Positions 1 to 8,335 of a stretch of DNA of 14,481 nucleotides are shown piece by piece. Every line of letters starts with the position of its first letter. Position 1 is the stretch's first letter. Both the position numbers and the translations under genes were made by a program. Origin of the DNA: Temnopleurus reevesii (Eukaryota > Echinodermata > Echinoidea > Temnopleuroida > Temnopleuridae); NCBI GenBank assembly GCA_036244855.1, contig BQKZ01004468.1, forward strand, positions 6,055 to 20,535, written 5' to 3'. Under the pieces are notes generated by a model. It was not told the origin of the DNA. It made no database searches and saw only the letters and a list, made by a program, of their open reading frames with translations.

Positions 1-555
1 AATTTTTTGTCTGTAATTGTTCCTTGGACTTAACTCTATAAAGTTAGACTAAAATTTAGGTTAGATCTACCAACTGCTGTCAGTAAAGAAGAAAATAGAT
101 AAAAATTTCCGTCCCGTCACCTTTTGAGGACTTTTGGATCGGGCCCACATCTGGATGTGGTCCTAGTGTAGGGTTGCTTAAGCGACCCCGAGAAGGCTTC
201 AGGCAGGTTGTTCCGTGTTTATACCAACAAATAAAACAGACTCAAACCTACTCCAGGTGTGGACCTGAGTCACAATTTCTTTTTGGTGTAACAGGGGTCC
301 TAGATGCTCTCAAAGAGAGTTTTAGGGGAGCTAAGTTGGGTCTTCTTGATAATTTGGGGTTACAAGGGGCTCTATGAATCCCCCCCCCCAAAAAAAAAAG
401 CATTTTAAGGAGAGCAATCACTCTCACTCCCCTTAAATTTTAGTCCCAGAATGAATACTTTTTTAATGAAAGATGCAATCGTGTTTCTCTCAGAGAAAAT
501 GTTTCTTTGTGATTAAGCTAAACTTACATAATGTATGTATCATTTTATTCTACAG
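1..555. other. Upstream intron with unclassified repeat-like DNA
   Basis: This stretch precedes the first recognisable exon and ends in its acceptor site (TTTTATTCTACAG, AG at 554-555). It is more GC-rich around 110-375 than the flanking introns. It contains a short palindrome (CCACATCTGGATGTGG near 145-160) and ends in C10 followed by A10 (380-399). An open frame at 174-377 starts at a TTG, resembles no family I know and ends just before the homopolymers. A mobile-element fragment with an A-rich end is the likeliest reading, but I cannot name the family. No promoter or first exon is visible, so the gene probably starts to the left of the window. Confidence 0.4.
380..399. repeat. C10/A10 homopolymer junction
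   Basis: Ten C residues (380-389) are followed directly by ten A residues (390-399). This may be the tail of the repeat-like DNA to its left, and it is a likely place for sequencing length errors. Confidence 0.8.
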
Positions 556-882
556 TTGCATCAGCACGGACTCTAATAGTCGAGCCCGATTTTGAAAACG
601 ATGTGGATATCTACAGGGCAACATGTGATGCTATCGGAGGTAAACCAACTGAGACGATTACATGGACTCTGGATGGAACCCCATTAACACAAGGTGATGG
701 AATCACAATAGAGGACTCAAACCCAACAGATCCCAACCAGCCACCTTTGACTAACACCAGAAGTGAACTCACATTCCCTGCAACCAGAGAAAATCAGGGA
801 ATGACACTTGAGTGTGTTGTCAGAGGACACACTACACTCACAGACCTGAATGGAGAAGAGTCGAGATCATTAGACATCAATT
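556..882 (+). CDS. Ig-superfamily gene, exon encoding Ig domain A (partial gene)
   Basis: This internal exon encodes one complete immunoglobulin-like domain of an extracellular, probably adhesive or immune-type protein. The acceptor is TTTTATTCTACAG and the donor is AATT|GTGAGT. The frame is open throughout and the exon is phase 1 at both ends (327 nt, 109 codons). The fold is marked by the B-strand Cys at 624-626 (ATCDAIGGKP), the C-strand Trp at 663-665 (ITWTLDG) and the F-strand Cys at 813-815 (MTLECVVRG). The two Cys are 63 residues apart. The C-W-L-C pattern with LTFPATRENQGMTLEC resembles CD80-like or C2-set domains of nectin, nephrin and CADM type proteins. That is family knowledge and does not identify an orthologue. 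The linker between strands C and E is long and rich in Pro, Asn and Thr. No N-glycosylation sequon is seen, since NPT is blocked by proline. The upstream ATG at 531 lies in the intron and is not a start; the protein must begin in an exon to the left. Confidence 0.85.
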
Positions 883-1405
883 GTGAGTATTTGGAAGCTT
901 ACATTACATTTTCCAGCAATGTGATTAATATTTTCTCAAGAGATATTGTTATGCCCTAAATCAGGTTGCGATATCCATTTTAGCTTATTCACTGAATTTC
1001 AGAGCTCTTCAACAAAAGCAAATTTTTACATATTTACAGGCGATTTTACACAACTATACATGTATGTACATGTAAGCATTCCAATGAGTGAAAATCTTAG
1101 CCAAAATAGTTGCAAAATCATTGCAAATAAAGTCCAAGTGGAAATTTCAGCTTTTACAAGACATAGATATTTTTAGGCATTTTGAAAATTTGATAAAAAC
1201 CCTGTAGGTCAAGGGATGTTTTAAATTGTGTTGAAGTTATTCCAGTGGAATTTAAAAAAAAATTTGCCCACTATACCAAGTACCACTGAGGTTTATCTGG
1301 TGAGCATAGTTAGGTATTGAATGAAATTACTCTAGAAACATTCTACATATTTATATTGCTATAATGAATCTTAATGAATATCTTTCTCTTTTTTAAACTC
1401 GCCAG
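883..1405 (+). other. Intron between Ig exons A and B
   Basis: The intron begins GTGAGT and ends CTCTTTTTTAAACTCGCCAG, which is short enough to keep the two Ig exons as a pair. It carries a copy of a dispersed repeat at about 985-1160 and two TACATGTA palindromes at 1057-1074. The open frame at 946-1176 has no protein character and starts inside the intron. Confidence 0.75.
985..1160 (+). repeat. Dispersed repeat R1, copy 1
   Basis: This segment shares several blocks, in the same order and orientation, with 9845-10027: ATTCACTGAATTTCAG, ACATATTTACA, GAATCTTAGC-like blocks, and AATTTCAGCTTTTACA at the right end. The blocks are separated by diverged spacers, as expected for old copies of a short non-autonomous element. 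Its full length and family cannot be fixed from two copies. Confidence 0.6.
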
Positions 1406-1678
1406 CTTCGCCAATTGATGCTGGTTCCATGGTCACAGTGGATTGGACAACATTGAGCTCGTCAAGTATATCAGTGACATGTACTGCTGTATCTGAACCC
1501 AGCCCAGTCATGAGAAACTACTACATATTCTCCAATGACACCCTTATACATGAATCTGCTACATCGGATAGTGATGTCACTGTCACAGATCCCGAAGCAG
1601 GGACAATGTTCACCTGTATGGCTGGCAATTATCTTGGAAATACATCATTGAGTGCAGCCGTCACATATGATCCTACCA
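1406..1678 (+). CDS. Ig-superfamily gene, exon encoding Ig domain B (partial gene)
   Basis: This is the second Ig-domain exon of the same gene. The acceptor is at 1404-1405 after a T-rich tract and the donor is ACCA|GTAAGT. It is phase 1 at both ends (273 nt, 91 codons). Joining exon A to it gives a Ser codon across the junction (T|CT) and reads on as SPIDAGSMVTVDWTT. The domain Cys pair is at 1480-1482 (ISVTCTAV) and 1615-1617 (TMFTCMAGNYLG), 45 residues apart. The second fits the usual F-strand D-x-G-x-Y-x-C pattern (DPEAGTMFTC). The canonical C-strand Trp is not present; the equivalent stretch reads NYYIF, so the core is slightly atypical. Two N-glycosylation sequons, NDT and NTS, support an extracellular position. 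The domain is shorter than domain A and fits an I-set or C2-type fold. Confidence 0.85.
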
Positions 1679-1828
1679 GTAAGTAATAATACTTTCATAC
1701 ATGTAGTTTTCAATTGCTAGTGACTAATGGTGCCAGAATGTTTTCATCAATTTAGTGATATTTCTGGTCAAACAAAGCTTTGGGATGTGAGGCTGTTGTG
1801 TAGAGACTTGGGGGGGTGTTGTTGAAAA

Positions 1829-2122
1829 GTGGCAATTGATCGCAAGTTGAAGTTGATTGAAATGTGCCATTCTGAATCATTGTTTCATGTGTGTCTTGTT
1901 ATTTGCGCATACCGTGCGCAAATAAAAATGCATGTTTCGATTTGCAAAGTTGCACTTAATTTTGAACAACATCCCCTTGGAGCATATTGCTGCAAAATTA
2001 TGATCAGTTGCAAATCAGTTGCTAATTGTTACAAATTTTTTATTCACGTACGGTCTGCGCTCTTTGAGGAGATGCACATGAAACAATGATTTTGATATGC
2101 ATGCTGATCAACTGCAACCGTC
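1829..2122. repeat. Foldback repeat with about 50-bp imperfect terminal inverted repeats
   Basis: The segment GAATCATTGTTTCATGTG at about 1874-1891 is matched by its reverse complement at about 2073-2090 (CACATGAAACAATGATTT). Similarity continues outward through GCAAGTTGAAGTTGAT and the reverse complement of ATCAACTGCAACCGTC, giving arms of about 50 bp. The interior contains a perfect 11-bp hairpin at 1899-1925 (TTATTTGCGCA, loop TACCG). This is the layout of a non-autonomous foldback or MITE element. The family is unknown. Confidence 0.6.
1899..1925. repeat. Perfect 11-bp hairpin
   Basis: TTATTTGCGCA at 1899-1909 is the exact reverse complement of TGCGCAAATAA at 1915-1925, with a 5-nt loop (TACCG). 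It sits inside the foldback repeat at 1829-2122, so it probably belongs to that element and not to the host gene. Confidence 0.75.
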
Positions 2123-2124
2123 GA

Positions 2125-3249
2125 CTTGCTTCCTCAACACTCTGCACAGTGAAACCATCCCTGTGATATAGCAAGCAATGCGATTTTTTTTTCTCTGGCT
2201 TGTTTGTACTGATGAATCCCCCAAAACATTCATTCTGATTTTATTGTGCACAAAAAAATATTTTATTATACTACTTATTGCTATACATAACATTTTTTAA
2301 AGTGATGATGCTATTTTGAATGATCAGGGTGTATTGGTGATACCTAGGTGCCGTAAAGGGAACTATGTATTTTTCCCCTGTCACGTTCAGCTGGGAAGTT
2401 GGATTTATACACTGTTGCTCAAATGTTTAGGACTCCAGGTTAGCAGAGAGATCTCAAGATGAAAATGTTGTAAAACAAGTACCGTGGTTTTCAAAAGGCA
2501 AACTGCACGGTGCCAAAGCCTAAAACAATGACATGTTACATTGAAGTATGAATCTGAGTAAAAAATTGTCAGAAAACAACACAAGGCTTTCGCTTTTTTT
2601 CAAAACGCGAGCATAACGGCAAAAAATCAACCAGCCTGAAATGTTCTTCGATCAACATATCACAATTCTCCGTTGCCTCTTAATCGCATATCCCGTGTTT
2701 ATGCTAAATCGCTTTAATGAATTTGTTATGCTATCGTTGATTGACTGAGCTGTTGTGAAGTGATCTTGCGTTATACGTTGCTCAACAATTCAAGATCGCC
2801 AGACAAAGCGTCTGGAATTGGGGACATTGAGGGATTTCTGTTATACGCGCAAAATTTTGCAAACAAACATGAATTTTATGCCCTTTCGAAAGCCAACTAG
2901 TATACATGTATGTAGGCAGAGAGAATCTCTTAGTCCCAAATCATGAAACACACTTGTACCTGTACATTAGTTCATGCTTTGAGACAATATTTTATTTTAG
3001 TGTATAAAGATCACATGAGCTACTACATGTACTTCATCAATTTCGCTTTCTATAGGTTTTTTTCGATGTTATTATTATTATTTTTAATTTGGCCAATGGA
3101 AGTATTCATAATAATGTAGTATGCACAGAATTATTTCTCGCCATATGTTTCATCTGTAAATCATGGAAGTTTGTCACATCACAGGGACATCCTTTCTAAT
3201 TGCAACTGAACATGAGTGATAAAAATCGCGTTCACATTACAAATTCAAA
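2125..3249. other. Intronic DNA with no recognised gene
   Basis: No exon, RNA gene or clear repeat is visible. A compact foldback at 2761-2820 combines GATCTTG/CAAGATC and CCAGAC-AAAGC-GTCTGG, with CAATT/AATTG outside. TACATGTA motifs lie at 2903-2910 and 3024-3031. Confidence 0.5.
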
Positions 3250-3565
3250 GTGATTTAAATCTTGACCCAAACATCAATGTTAATTATTCAGCGTTGGCAA
3301 TATAAAGATGATTCAAATCATGATCCAGATTCAGAGCCTAGAAGTGATTTGATTGCTGTATAAAAAATCACTGCACACATATACCCACATGGAGTATATT
3401 AAATTGATGTCCAAATCATGCTACTGTGTGTACTGCAGTCGACGATGTGATATTTTAGAAAAATCACACTCCAAAGTATGTATTTTGATCTGGATCTGAA
3501 TCACCAGAAAGTCGTGTACACACTGCGAATTAAGTTGATCCTGACATCGATGTTTTAATCACGGT
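3250..3565. repeat. Probable foldback element, imperfect inverted repeats
   Basis: The left part carries GTGATTTAAATC, then AACATCAATGT, then GATTCAAATCATGATCCAGATTCA. The right part carries, in reverse order and complemented, GATCTGGATCTGAATCA (about 3487-3503), ACATCGATGT and TTTTAATCAC (about 3553-3563). The ordered set of inverted blocks suggests an old palindromic element centred near 3400. Divergence is high and the ends are approximate. Confidence 0.45.
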
Positions 3566-3608
3566 AATTCGCCGTATTGAGATAGCCTCTAAAGTGATAC
3601 AGTGAATT

Positions 3609-3735
3609 GCAAGTCAGAATTGTTTGCTACCTGTTACCTACGTACAGTGCTATAAAGCTGATGAAACTGGGATCACTGGACCATATCTAATGTTATGAGC
3701 TTTTATATTGATAGCAGGTAGCAATGGCAAGAAAT
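3609..3735 (+). repeat. Foldback MITE family F2, copy 1
   Basis: TTGCTACCTGTTA near 3629 and GATAGCAGGTAGCAA near 3711 form inverted arms around a short core that includes GGACCATATC. A second, reverse-oriented copy at 14063-14187 matches over nearly the full length. Shared blocks include GCAAGTCAG, GTTGCT..ACCTGTTA, GGACCATATC and TGAGCTT, then an arm related to TAGCAGGTA. Two copies with the same internal order establish a real repeat family of about 125 bp. Confidence 0.75.
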
Positions 3736-3763
3736 AACTTGGAACATTTGCACAGTATACTTC

Positions 3764-3914
3764 GAGGAGAGAGAGACAGAGAGAAAAAAAGAAAGTAATG
3801 TAAGAGAAAGAAAGAAAGAAAGGAAGAGGAACAAGAATTAGAGAGGGGGATAAAGTGAGGAAGAAAGGAAGAGAAGGAAAGAAATAAAGGGAGAGAGATA
3901 GAAAGAGAAAGGAG
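3764..3914 (+). repeat. Polypurine (GA-rich) tract
   Basis: About 150 bases are almost entirely A and G on the plus strand (GAGAGAGAGACAGAGAGAAA followed by GAAAGAAAGAAAGGAAGAGG). A tract of this length and bias can in principle adopt triplex (H-DNA) structure and is prone to length change. It lies deep in an intron and shows no coding character. Confidence 0.85.
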
Positions 3915-4184
3915 ATTCAGGCAAAAGCAGCGCTAGGATCTTTTGACAATATATCCCTATTATTTTAGTGATGCAACAGGCTTATGTTATATCGAGGTGA
4001 TTTTAATAGCCTCTATATTTTCACCCTGATTATACAAGATTAAGAGGAAATTTTGCCAGTCCCTCAGACCTCGTCACAAGAAGGTTCAATTGCGTAGAAA
4101 TGTCTATTGTTGGGAGTCATTCTAATACTATTTTACCCCAAATAATTAGGGCATAGAGAGGGAATTCGGTAGATAAACAAAAAT

Positions 4185-4277
4185 TAGATGAACAAACTGT
4201 GAAAATTGGAGCAAAATTGTATTATCCGTTCAATAGTTATGAACTTTGACATTTTCATTTCCATCACAAAATTAGCA
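4185..4277 (+). repeat. Dispersed repeat R2, plus-strand copy
   Basis: The block TAGATGAACAAACTGTGAAAA, then GAGCAAAAT, then ATCCGTTCAATAGTTATGAA matches the repeat at the right edge of the window (14338-14481). It also matches, in reverse complement, 4588-4673. Small overlapping frames on both strands here (4184-4375 minus and 4206-4493 plus) are chance translations of the repeat. Confidence 0.7.
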
Positions 4278-4587
4278 TATTCTGTGATGGCATCATCGAG
4301 AACTCCCCGTCTACTGTGTAGGCCTACACAGAATTTCATATCTTCCTCTTTTTCAGATTCAGAGAAAGTAGACAAAATGTTTGTGTTTTTTTTTCAATTA
4401 AATATGATATCATTTCTCATCAATTCTGCAAGCATTCCTCCAAAATTATGGTGGTTATTCCTTAATTGTAATATGATATTGAACCATTTGTGATAAATTC
4501 ATGTACAAACACTACAAAATGAATGAGGACTGCTCCATGTACATGTATGTACATGAAAAATTATGCTAAAGTTGCAAGTTCAAGGAT

Positions 4588-4673
4588 GCCCATCACAGTT
4601 GGAAACTTTGAAAATTCCTAATTTTCCAATGGATTATCTGAGTTTGCTCAATATTCACAGTTTGTTCATCTTA
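4588..4673 (-). repeat. Dispersed repeat R2, minus-strand copy
   Basis: Read on the minus strand this gives AAGATGAACAAACTGTGAAT, then TTGAGCAAA, then ATAATCCATTGGAAAATTAGGAATTTTCAAAGTTT. It is a clear relative of 14390-14460. With the plus copy at 4185 it makes an inverted pair about 300 bp apart, which could be the two arms of one foldback element or two insertions. Confidence 0.7.
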
Positions 4674-4835
4674 CATGTATTTTACTTCAATACTGAAAGC
4701 ACATCAATGCCTGGGTGAAGTTGCCCTTTTTAATTAGTACTAGCAGATCTGCCCGTTTGTGTAGTTTTGCCTTCCGAATAACTTTGGGGGAAAAAAGATA
4801 CTGATAAGTATGCCATGAATGAAATATTTTTGCAG

Positions 4836-4865
4836 GCCCCATTTTGCTGAGACCGGCTTTCCAAG
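4836..4865 (+). other. Candidate 30-nt micro-exon (unproven)
   Basis: A possible acceptor (AATATTTTTGCAG) and donor (CCAAG|GTGAAG) bound 30 nt. In phase 1, the phase of every other exon here, they read PILLRPAFQ with no stop. Splice signals of this strength arise by chance in long introns, so this is a suggestion only. It gains slight weight from lying 69 bp upstream of another good acceptor at 4935. Confidence 0.2.
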
Positions 4866-4880
4866 GTGAAGACCATAGTA

Positions 4881-4932
4881 TTCTGTTCTCCCCCTCTATC
4901 TCTCTCTCTCCCTCTATCTTTATCTCCCCCGC
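4881..4932 (+). repeat. Polypyrimidine tract (CT repeat) before a CAG acceptor
   Basis: About 50 nearly pure C and T bases (TCTCTCTCTCCCTCTATCTT) run into CCCCCGCAG at 4934. It looks like a very strong 3' splice site. A microsatellite tail of a GC-rich repeat read on the minus strand would look the same. Confidence 0.7.
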
Positions 4933-4934
4933 AG

Positions 4935-5050
4935 ATACCACCAATCGCTCTGCCCGTTCCGGACCGTCGCTCCGGCGAGCAAAAGCATGGCGTAACTGCT
5001 CACACACTCTATGGGTCACACCGTACCCGTGCGCCGCTACCCGTGCATAA
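4935..5050 (+). other. Candidate alternative terminal exon in a GC-rich island (unproven)
   Basis: Downstream of the polypyrimidine tract the phase-1 frame begins with a codon completed by AT, then reads TTNRSARSGPSLRRAKAW and stays open to TAA at 5048-5050, about 39 codons. Used as a 3'-terminal exon it would end the protein soon after Ig domain B, with an Arg-rich tail and no membrane segment. The island (about 4930-5070) is clearly richer in G, C and CpG than the surrounding intron. Overlapping frames on both strands (plus strand to 5138, minus 4687-5019) are also open, which favours base composition or a mobile element over selection. No AATAAA signal follows closely. Confidence 0.2.
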
Positions 5051-5568
5051 CCTCGTGTTCGCTGACGCCTCAGTTAAAGAGAATTGCGTACATCTAGTTG
5101 ATATTCATGGCGCAGCGAATGAAAGTTACGAATTGTGAAATATGAAATCATAATTAGGCATCGACAGTAATTGTTAATAGTCTAAGGTTTCTTTCTGTTA
5201 TCTAAAACGGGGAACAGAGAAATTTGGACACGATTGGTGTAATAGGTTGAGAGAAATACGCAGCCAAACAAACAAACAACCAAACATCAAACAAATTTAC
5301 ACACAAGATTAGGCGAATTATATAGTAGGATTCAGAAGCATCAAGTGCAAAGGATATTGAGAATAATTGTCATCAGTCATGTTTCACCAGGGTTTTCTCT
5401 GGTTTTACATAATTTTAATAGCAATTACACTGTCTGTTGCCATTTGACTTGAAGAAAGTTATTGAAAGGACTTCAATGTTTTTTAGTACACTTCTGGTTA
5501 TCATTAATCTATCAGTTAAGTTCTATTTGCGCTCATTTCTTTTCAACTGATGGTCCATGAACCTGGGA

Positions 5569-5581
5569 GGGGGGGGGGGGG
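5569..5581 (+). repeat. G13 homopolymer
   Basis: An uninterrupted run of 13 G residues follows CCTGGGA. It is a likely site of polymerase slippage and sequencing length error. Confidence 0.85.
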
Positions 5582-5834
5582 CAAATTTCCTTGAATTTGA
5601 TAATCTATGTACATTTGATGATGGTTTGGACACCGTGTGACCTTATGACCCCAGTTATTTATTTTCATTTATTATTGGAAGCGCTCTCTTGTAAAAGTGA
5701 TTAGATTCAATTGCTATCCAATTTGACTATGATCATTTCATCGACCTTGTCCTGTGAATTTAAGATATACCCCACCAGATTTCACTGCATTTCCCTAAAT
5801 TCTGATTTTTCACTTATACATGAAATGTACAAAG

Positions 5835-6022
5835 TACAGTCAAACCGATCTATAGTGGCCACCCAAGGGAAAAAGAAAAAAGTGGCCAAGTAAAAAGGTG
5901 ACTGACCTCTACAGACAGGCTCTTTTATAACACACATTTTGTCTGAAGGGAAACAGTTAAGATGACCACTATAAGTAGGTGGCTGCTATACAGAGGTGGC
6001 TGGTAAGACAGGTTTGATTGTA
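5835..6022. mobile_element. MITE M1, TA-flanked, Tc1/mariner-pogo type ends
   Basis: The left end TACAGTCAAACCgatcTATAGTGGCC is matched in inverted form by the right end, which contains GGTTTGATTGTA. The terminal TA dinucleotides fit a TA target-site duplication, and the CAGT termini are typical of the pogo/Tigger branch of Tc1/mariner. The interior repeats GTGGCCA/GGTGACT/GTGGCTG motifs. At 188 bp with no transposase frame it is non-autonomous. It lies in intron 2 about 420 bp upstream of micro-exon 1. Confidence 0.85.
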
Positions 6023-6180
6023 TTCTAAAAATAGAGAGAGAAAAAAAAAGAACTGGTTACAAATTCTGACTGCAACAGATTACCACCTTAAAATTGCCCG
6101 TAAAAACAAACAAACGGTGTACATAATTGCCATGGCTACGAATGATGTGTTGCATGTAATATATCTTTAGAATCATTGTG

Positions 6181-6200
6181 CACACACACACACACACACA
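6181..6200 (+). repeat. (CA)10 microsatellite
   Basis: Ten uninterrupted CA units are followed by TACACC. A short open frame crossing the repeat (6176-6388) is not a gene. Confidence 0.9.
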
Positions 6201-6444
6201 TACACCTATTCATGCCACACAAAAACACACTAACTAAAAGTGAAAGGCCCATTTACTATACTCACACAAAAGAGAAAAGATTCGTAGGAAAAAAGCATAA
6301 TTTGAGAGTACACATTGGGAGTATTTTCAAGATCATATTTTGTTTGGTGAATTTGTGCATGTGCCATACAAATTTGCTGTCTCTCTAACATCCCCTTTTT
6401 ATTTATTTTATTTTCTTTTACGCTCTTTCCCACTTCGCAAACAG

Positions 6445-6471
6445 GAACAACCACCCCACCTCCAACAACTG
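6445..6471 (+). CDS. Ig-superfamily gene, 27-nt micro-exon encoding Thr/Pro stalk
   Basis: The acceptor is preceded by a long pyrimidine-rich stretch (CCCCTTTTTATTTATTTTATTTTC, then CTCTTTCCCACTTCGCAAACAG) and the donor is ACTG|GTATGT. The exon is 27 nt, phase 1 at both ends. Spliced to Ig exon B it completes an AGA codon and reads TTTPPPTT, then gives the first base of the next codon. Thr/Pro runs are typical of O-glycosylated stalks between Ig domains and the membrane. The evidence is good splice sites on both sides, a frame matching both neighbours, and composition suited to the position. The exon is too short for any homology argument, so transcript data would decide. Confidence 0.65.
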
Positions 6472-7819
6472 GTATGTCTGCCATTTTTCTTACATTATTT
6501 TACTCTTTTATCTCTTTCATTTATCCTCATTTTATATTAATATTTGTGAAGTAATCTCACATATAACAGCCGTTGAATAAATTTCAAATTTCAAATTCTA
6601 AATTTCACAACGGAAGGTACCAAAATTATGCAAGTTATGATAATATTCAGTCAATTTTTTCTATTTCGATGTTAAAATTGTTTTAGCAATTCAGTTTTTG
6701 AGAAAATGTTTTTGAAATCCCTTCTGTAAGTTTATTCCCCAGTTTCCTGTTGTATTTTTTTTGTCTCGAAATGCCATTTTCCCCATCTCATTTCATGTTT
6801 CTGTCACTTTCTGTTCGTTCTCATTCACTCATGTATTTTCTTGATTAACTAACACTCATGCATTATAGGCTTTGCATGTTTCTTTATCTCACACTACTTC
6901 GCATGTGGATGTTCAATTTACTAACACGCTTGTTATCCCAATATCCACATAATTTATATTGCCACTAACTGTATTTATCCACAATTATAGTAGAATACTG
7001 CTCTAGTATAATTGTTATAGAATTTCTCGATACTATAGCTTAGAATCTGCAATAAATTAGTGGAAACATTTGTTGTAAAATGCAAACGGACGTAACACAG
7101 ACTTTCACTATTTGGATGTCTGCATTGAATGTTAATGGCAAAATACAAGAGAAATTGTTATTCAATTATTCTCTTGTCTTATGCATGCATATTGAACACA
7201 ATGCAAGGTACTTTCAGAACCTCCCCCCAATCGTTTAACGGTTGTCTTTTGAAAAAATGAATGCATTAAAAATATCTTCAGTTTTTAGCTCCCTCCCTGT
7301 CACCTTACTTGTGGCATAAAAATGAATAACTGTTTTTACGTGAAAAACTGGAATGCATATTGCATGTAGGCCTTGGCTCTATATGTACATGTAGTACATT
7401 ACTTAAAAATTTTCCCATCACTTTCAACGTTAGAAATCCATTTTCTATAGATTCAAGTTCTCCTCACGATTTGCTTTTCAGTCTTTTGAAATGTTACATG
7501 ATTATTGTTAATTTACAGTACATGTACATTGTAGTCCTATCATTCACGCAAAAATATTATCTTCATGAAACTTTGTACCACAATTTGGTAATGTGAAATG
7601 TTTCATCATCATTGTTAATGTACGTTGTGTACATTCCTACCATATTCACCATTTTTAAAAGAAACCTCGCAGCATAAAACCTATGTGTGTAAATATTAAA
7701 AGAGGGGATTTTGGTAAAGATCCGCCTTTTCATAAACATACAATTTTAGTTGCATTAATAAGGCAATTAGTTGTTTGAAAGGTAATTATTTAAACTATTT
7801 AAAACATTTGCATACCGTA

Positions 7820-8161
7820 GAAAGTTCAATTCTAAGAAATCCAAATAGTATGTTTGAAAGCAGTATTGCATGTTGAATAAATTTTGATTAACTAGTTATT
7901 CTAACTCAAATCATTTTTACTTGCTACATTTAGTTAATTTGTACCAGCTTAAGGAAGATCTTTTCCAATTCTTTTTATACTACAAGTTTAAGGCAACAAT
8001 AATGAATATCTGGCTTCCTATATTTACTTTTTCAATTCTAAGAAATTCAAAGAAGATGTATAATATCATTTGTACCATTTTAAGGAACTTCTTTTCCCNA
8101 AGATGTATAATATCATTTGTACCATTTTAAGGAACTTCTTTTCCAAAATTTTATGCAAGAA
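7820..8161 (+). repeat. Diverged direct repeats at the start of the intron 3 array
   Basis: TTCAATTCTAAGAAAT occurs near 7827 and again near 8031. TTTGTACCA..TAAGGAA..TCTTTTCCAA occurs at 7938, at 8069 and again after the N at 8099. The spacings are unequal, so this is a degraded or rearranged array. Part of the apparent duplication is probably an assembly artefact. Confidence 0.55.
8053..8144 (+). other. Identical 45-bp copies flanking an N (probable misjoin)
   Basis: The 45 bases at 8053-8097 are identical to 8100-8144. Only C and the ambiguous base N (8098-8099) lie between them. Exact identity here, against the clear divergence of every other repeat in the region, points to two contig ends joined without merging their overlap. 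A very recent 47-bp tandem duplication is the alternative. Confidence 0.7.
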
Positions 8162-8335
8162 TACAGTCAAACCTCGTTATAAAGAGCACTGATATAACGA
8201 GCTCTCGTTATAACAAGGTAATTTTCCTGGTCCCATCTCTTTGTATTTTATTGTATTTTGACCCTGATAAGGTTTCAATATGAAGAGGTAATTCCTCTGG
8301 TCCCAACAACCTTGTTATAACGAGATTAGACTGTA
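8162..8335. mobile_element. MITE M2, TA-flanked, CGTTATAACGAG type
   Basis: The left end TACAGTCAAACCTCGTTATA and the right end TTGTTATAACGAGATTAGACTGTA are inverted repeats of about 25 bp, flanked by TA at both sides. The outermost 12 bases equal those of MITE M1, so both were probably moved by the same kind of pogo/Tigger transposase. The interior differs: internal TCTGGTCCCAACAA and CCTGGTCCCATCTC blocks, and no transposase frame. A short minus-strand frame at 8208-8408 is only a translation of the element. Confidence 0.85.

Larger units (their letters stand above)
1679..6444 (+). other. Large intron 2 (Ig exon B to micro-exon 1)
   Basis: The intron runs from GTAAGT at 1679 to a pyrimidine-rich acceptor ending CGCAAACAG at 6444. 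It is a collection of foldback repeats and simple sequence, listed separately. 2125-3230 holds no recognisable gene or repeat family; it has one compact GC-containing hairpin near 2799-2815 and a TACATGTA motif. 5140-5830 also shows nothing beyond a G13 run. Open frames here on both strands are short, have no family features and coincide with repeats. Confidence 0.65.

Noticed and set aside
174..377. Open frame with a pseudo-acceptor at 291 reading VLDALKESFRG
   Set aside because: It lacks a donor before its stop, starts at a TTG and sits in repeat-like DNA ending in homopolymers.
531..555. ATG at 531 as the start of the first Ig coding region
   Set aside because: The eight codons before the exon lie in the pyrimidine tract and acceptor of an intron, have no signal peptide, and all other exons are internal and phase 1.
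4687..5019. Minus-strand open frame of 110 codons
   Set aside because: It spans ordinary AT-rich intron, the CT microsatellite (read as Glu/Gly/Ile repeats) and the GC-rich island, so it is a composite without protein character.
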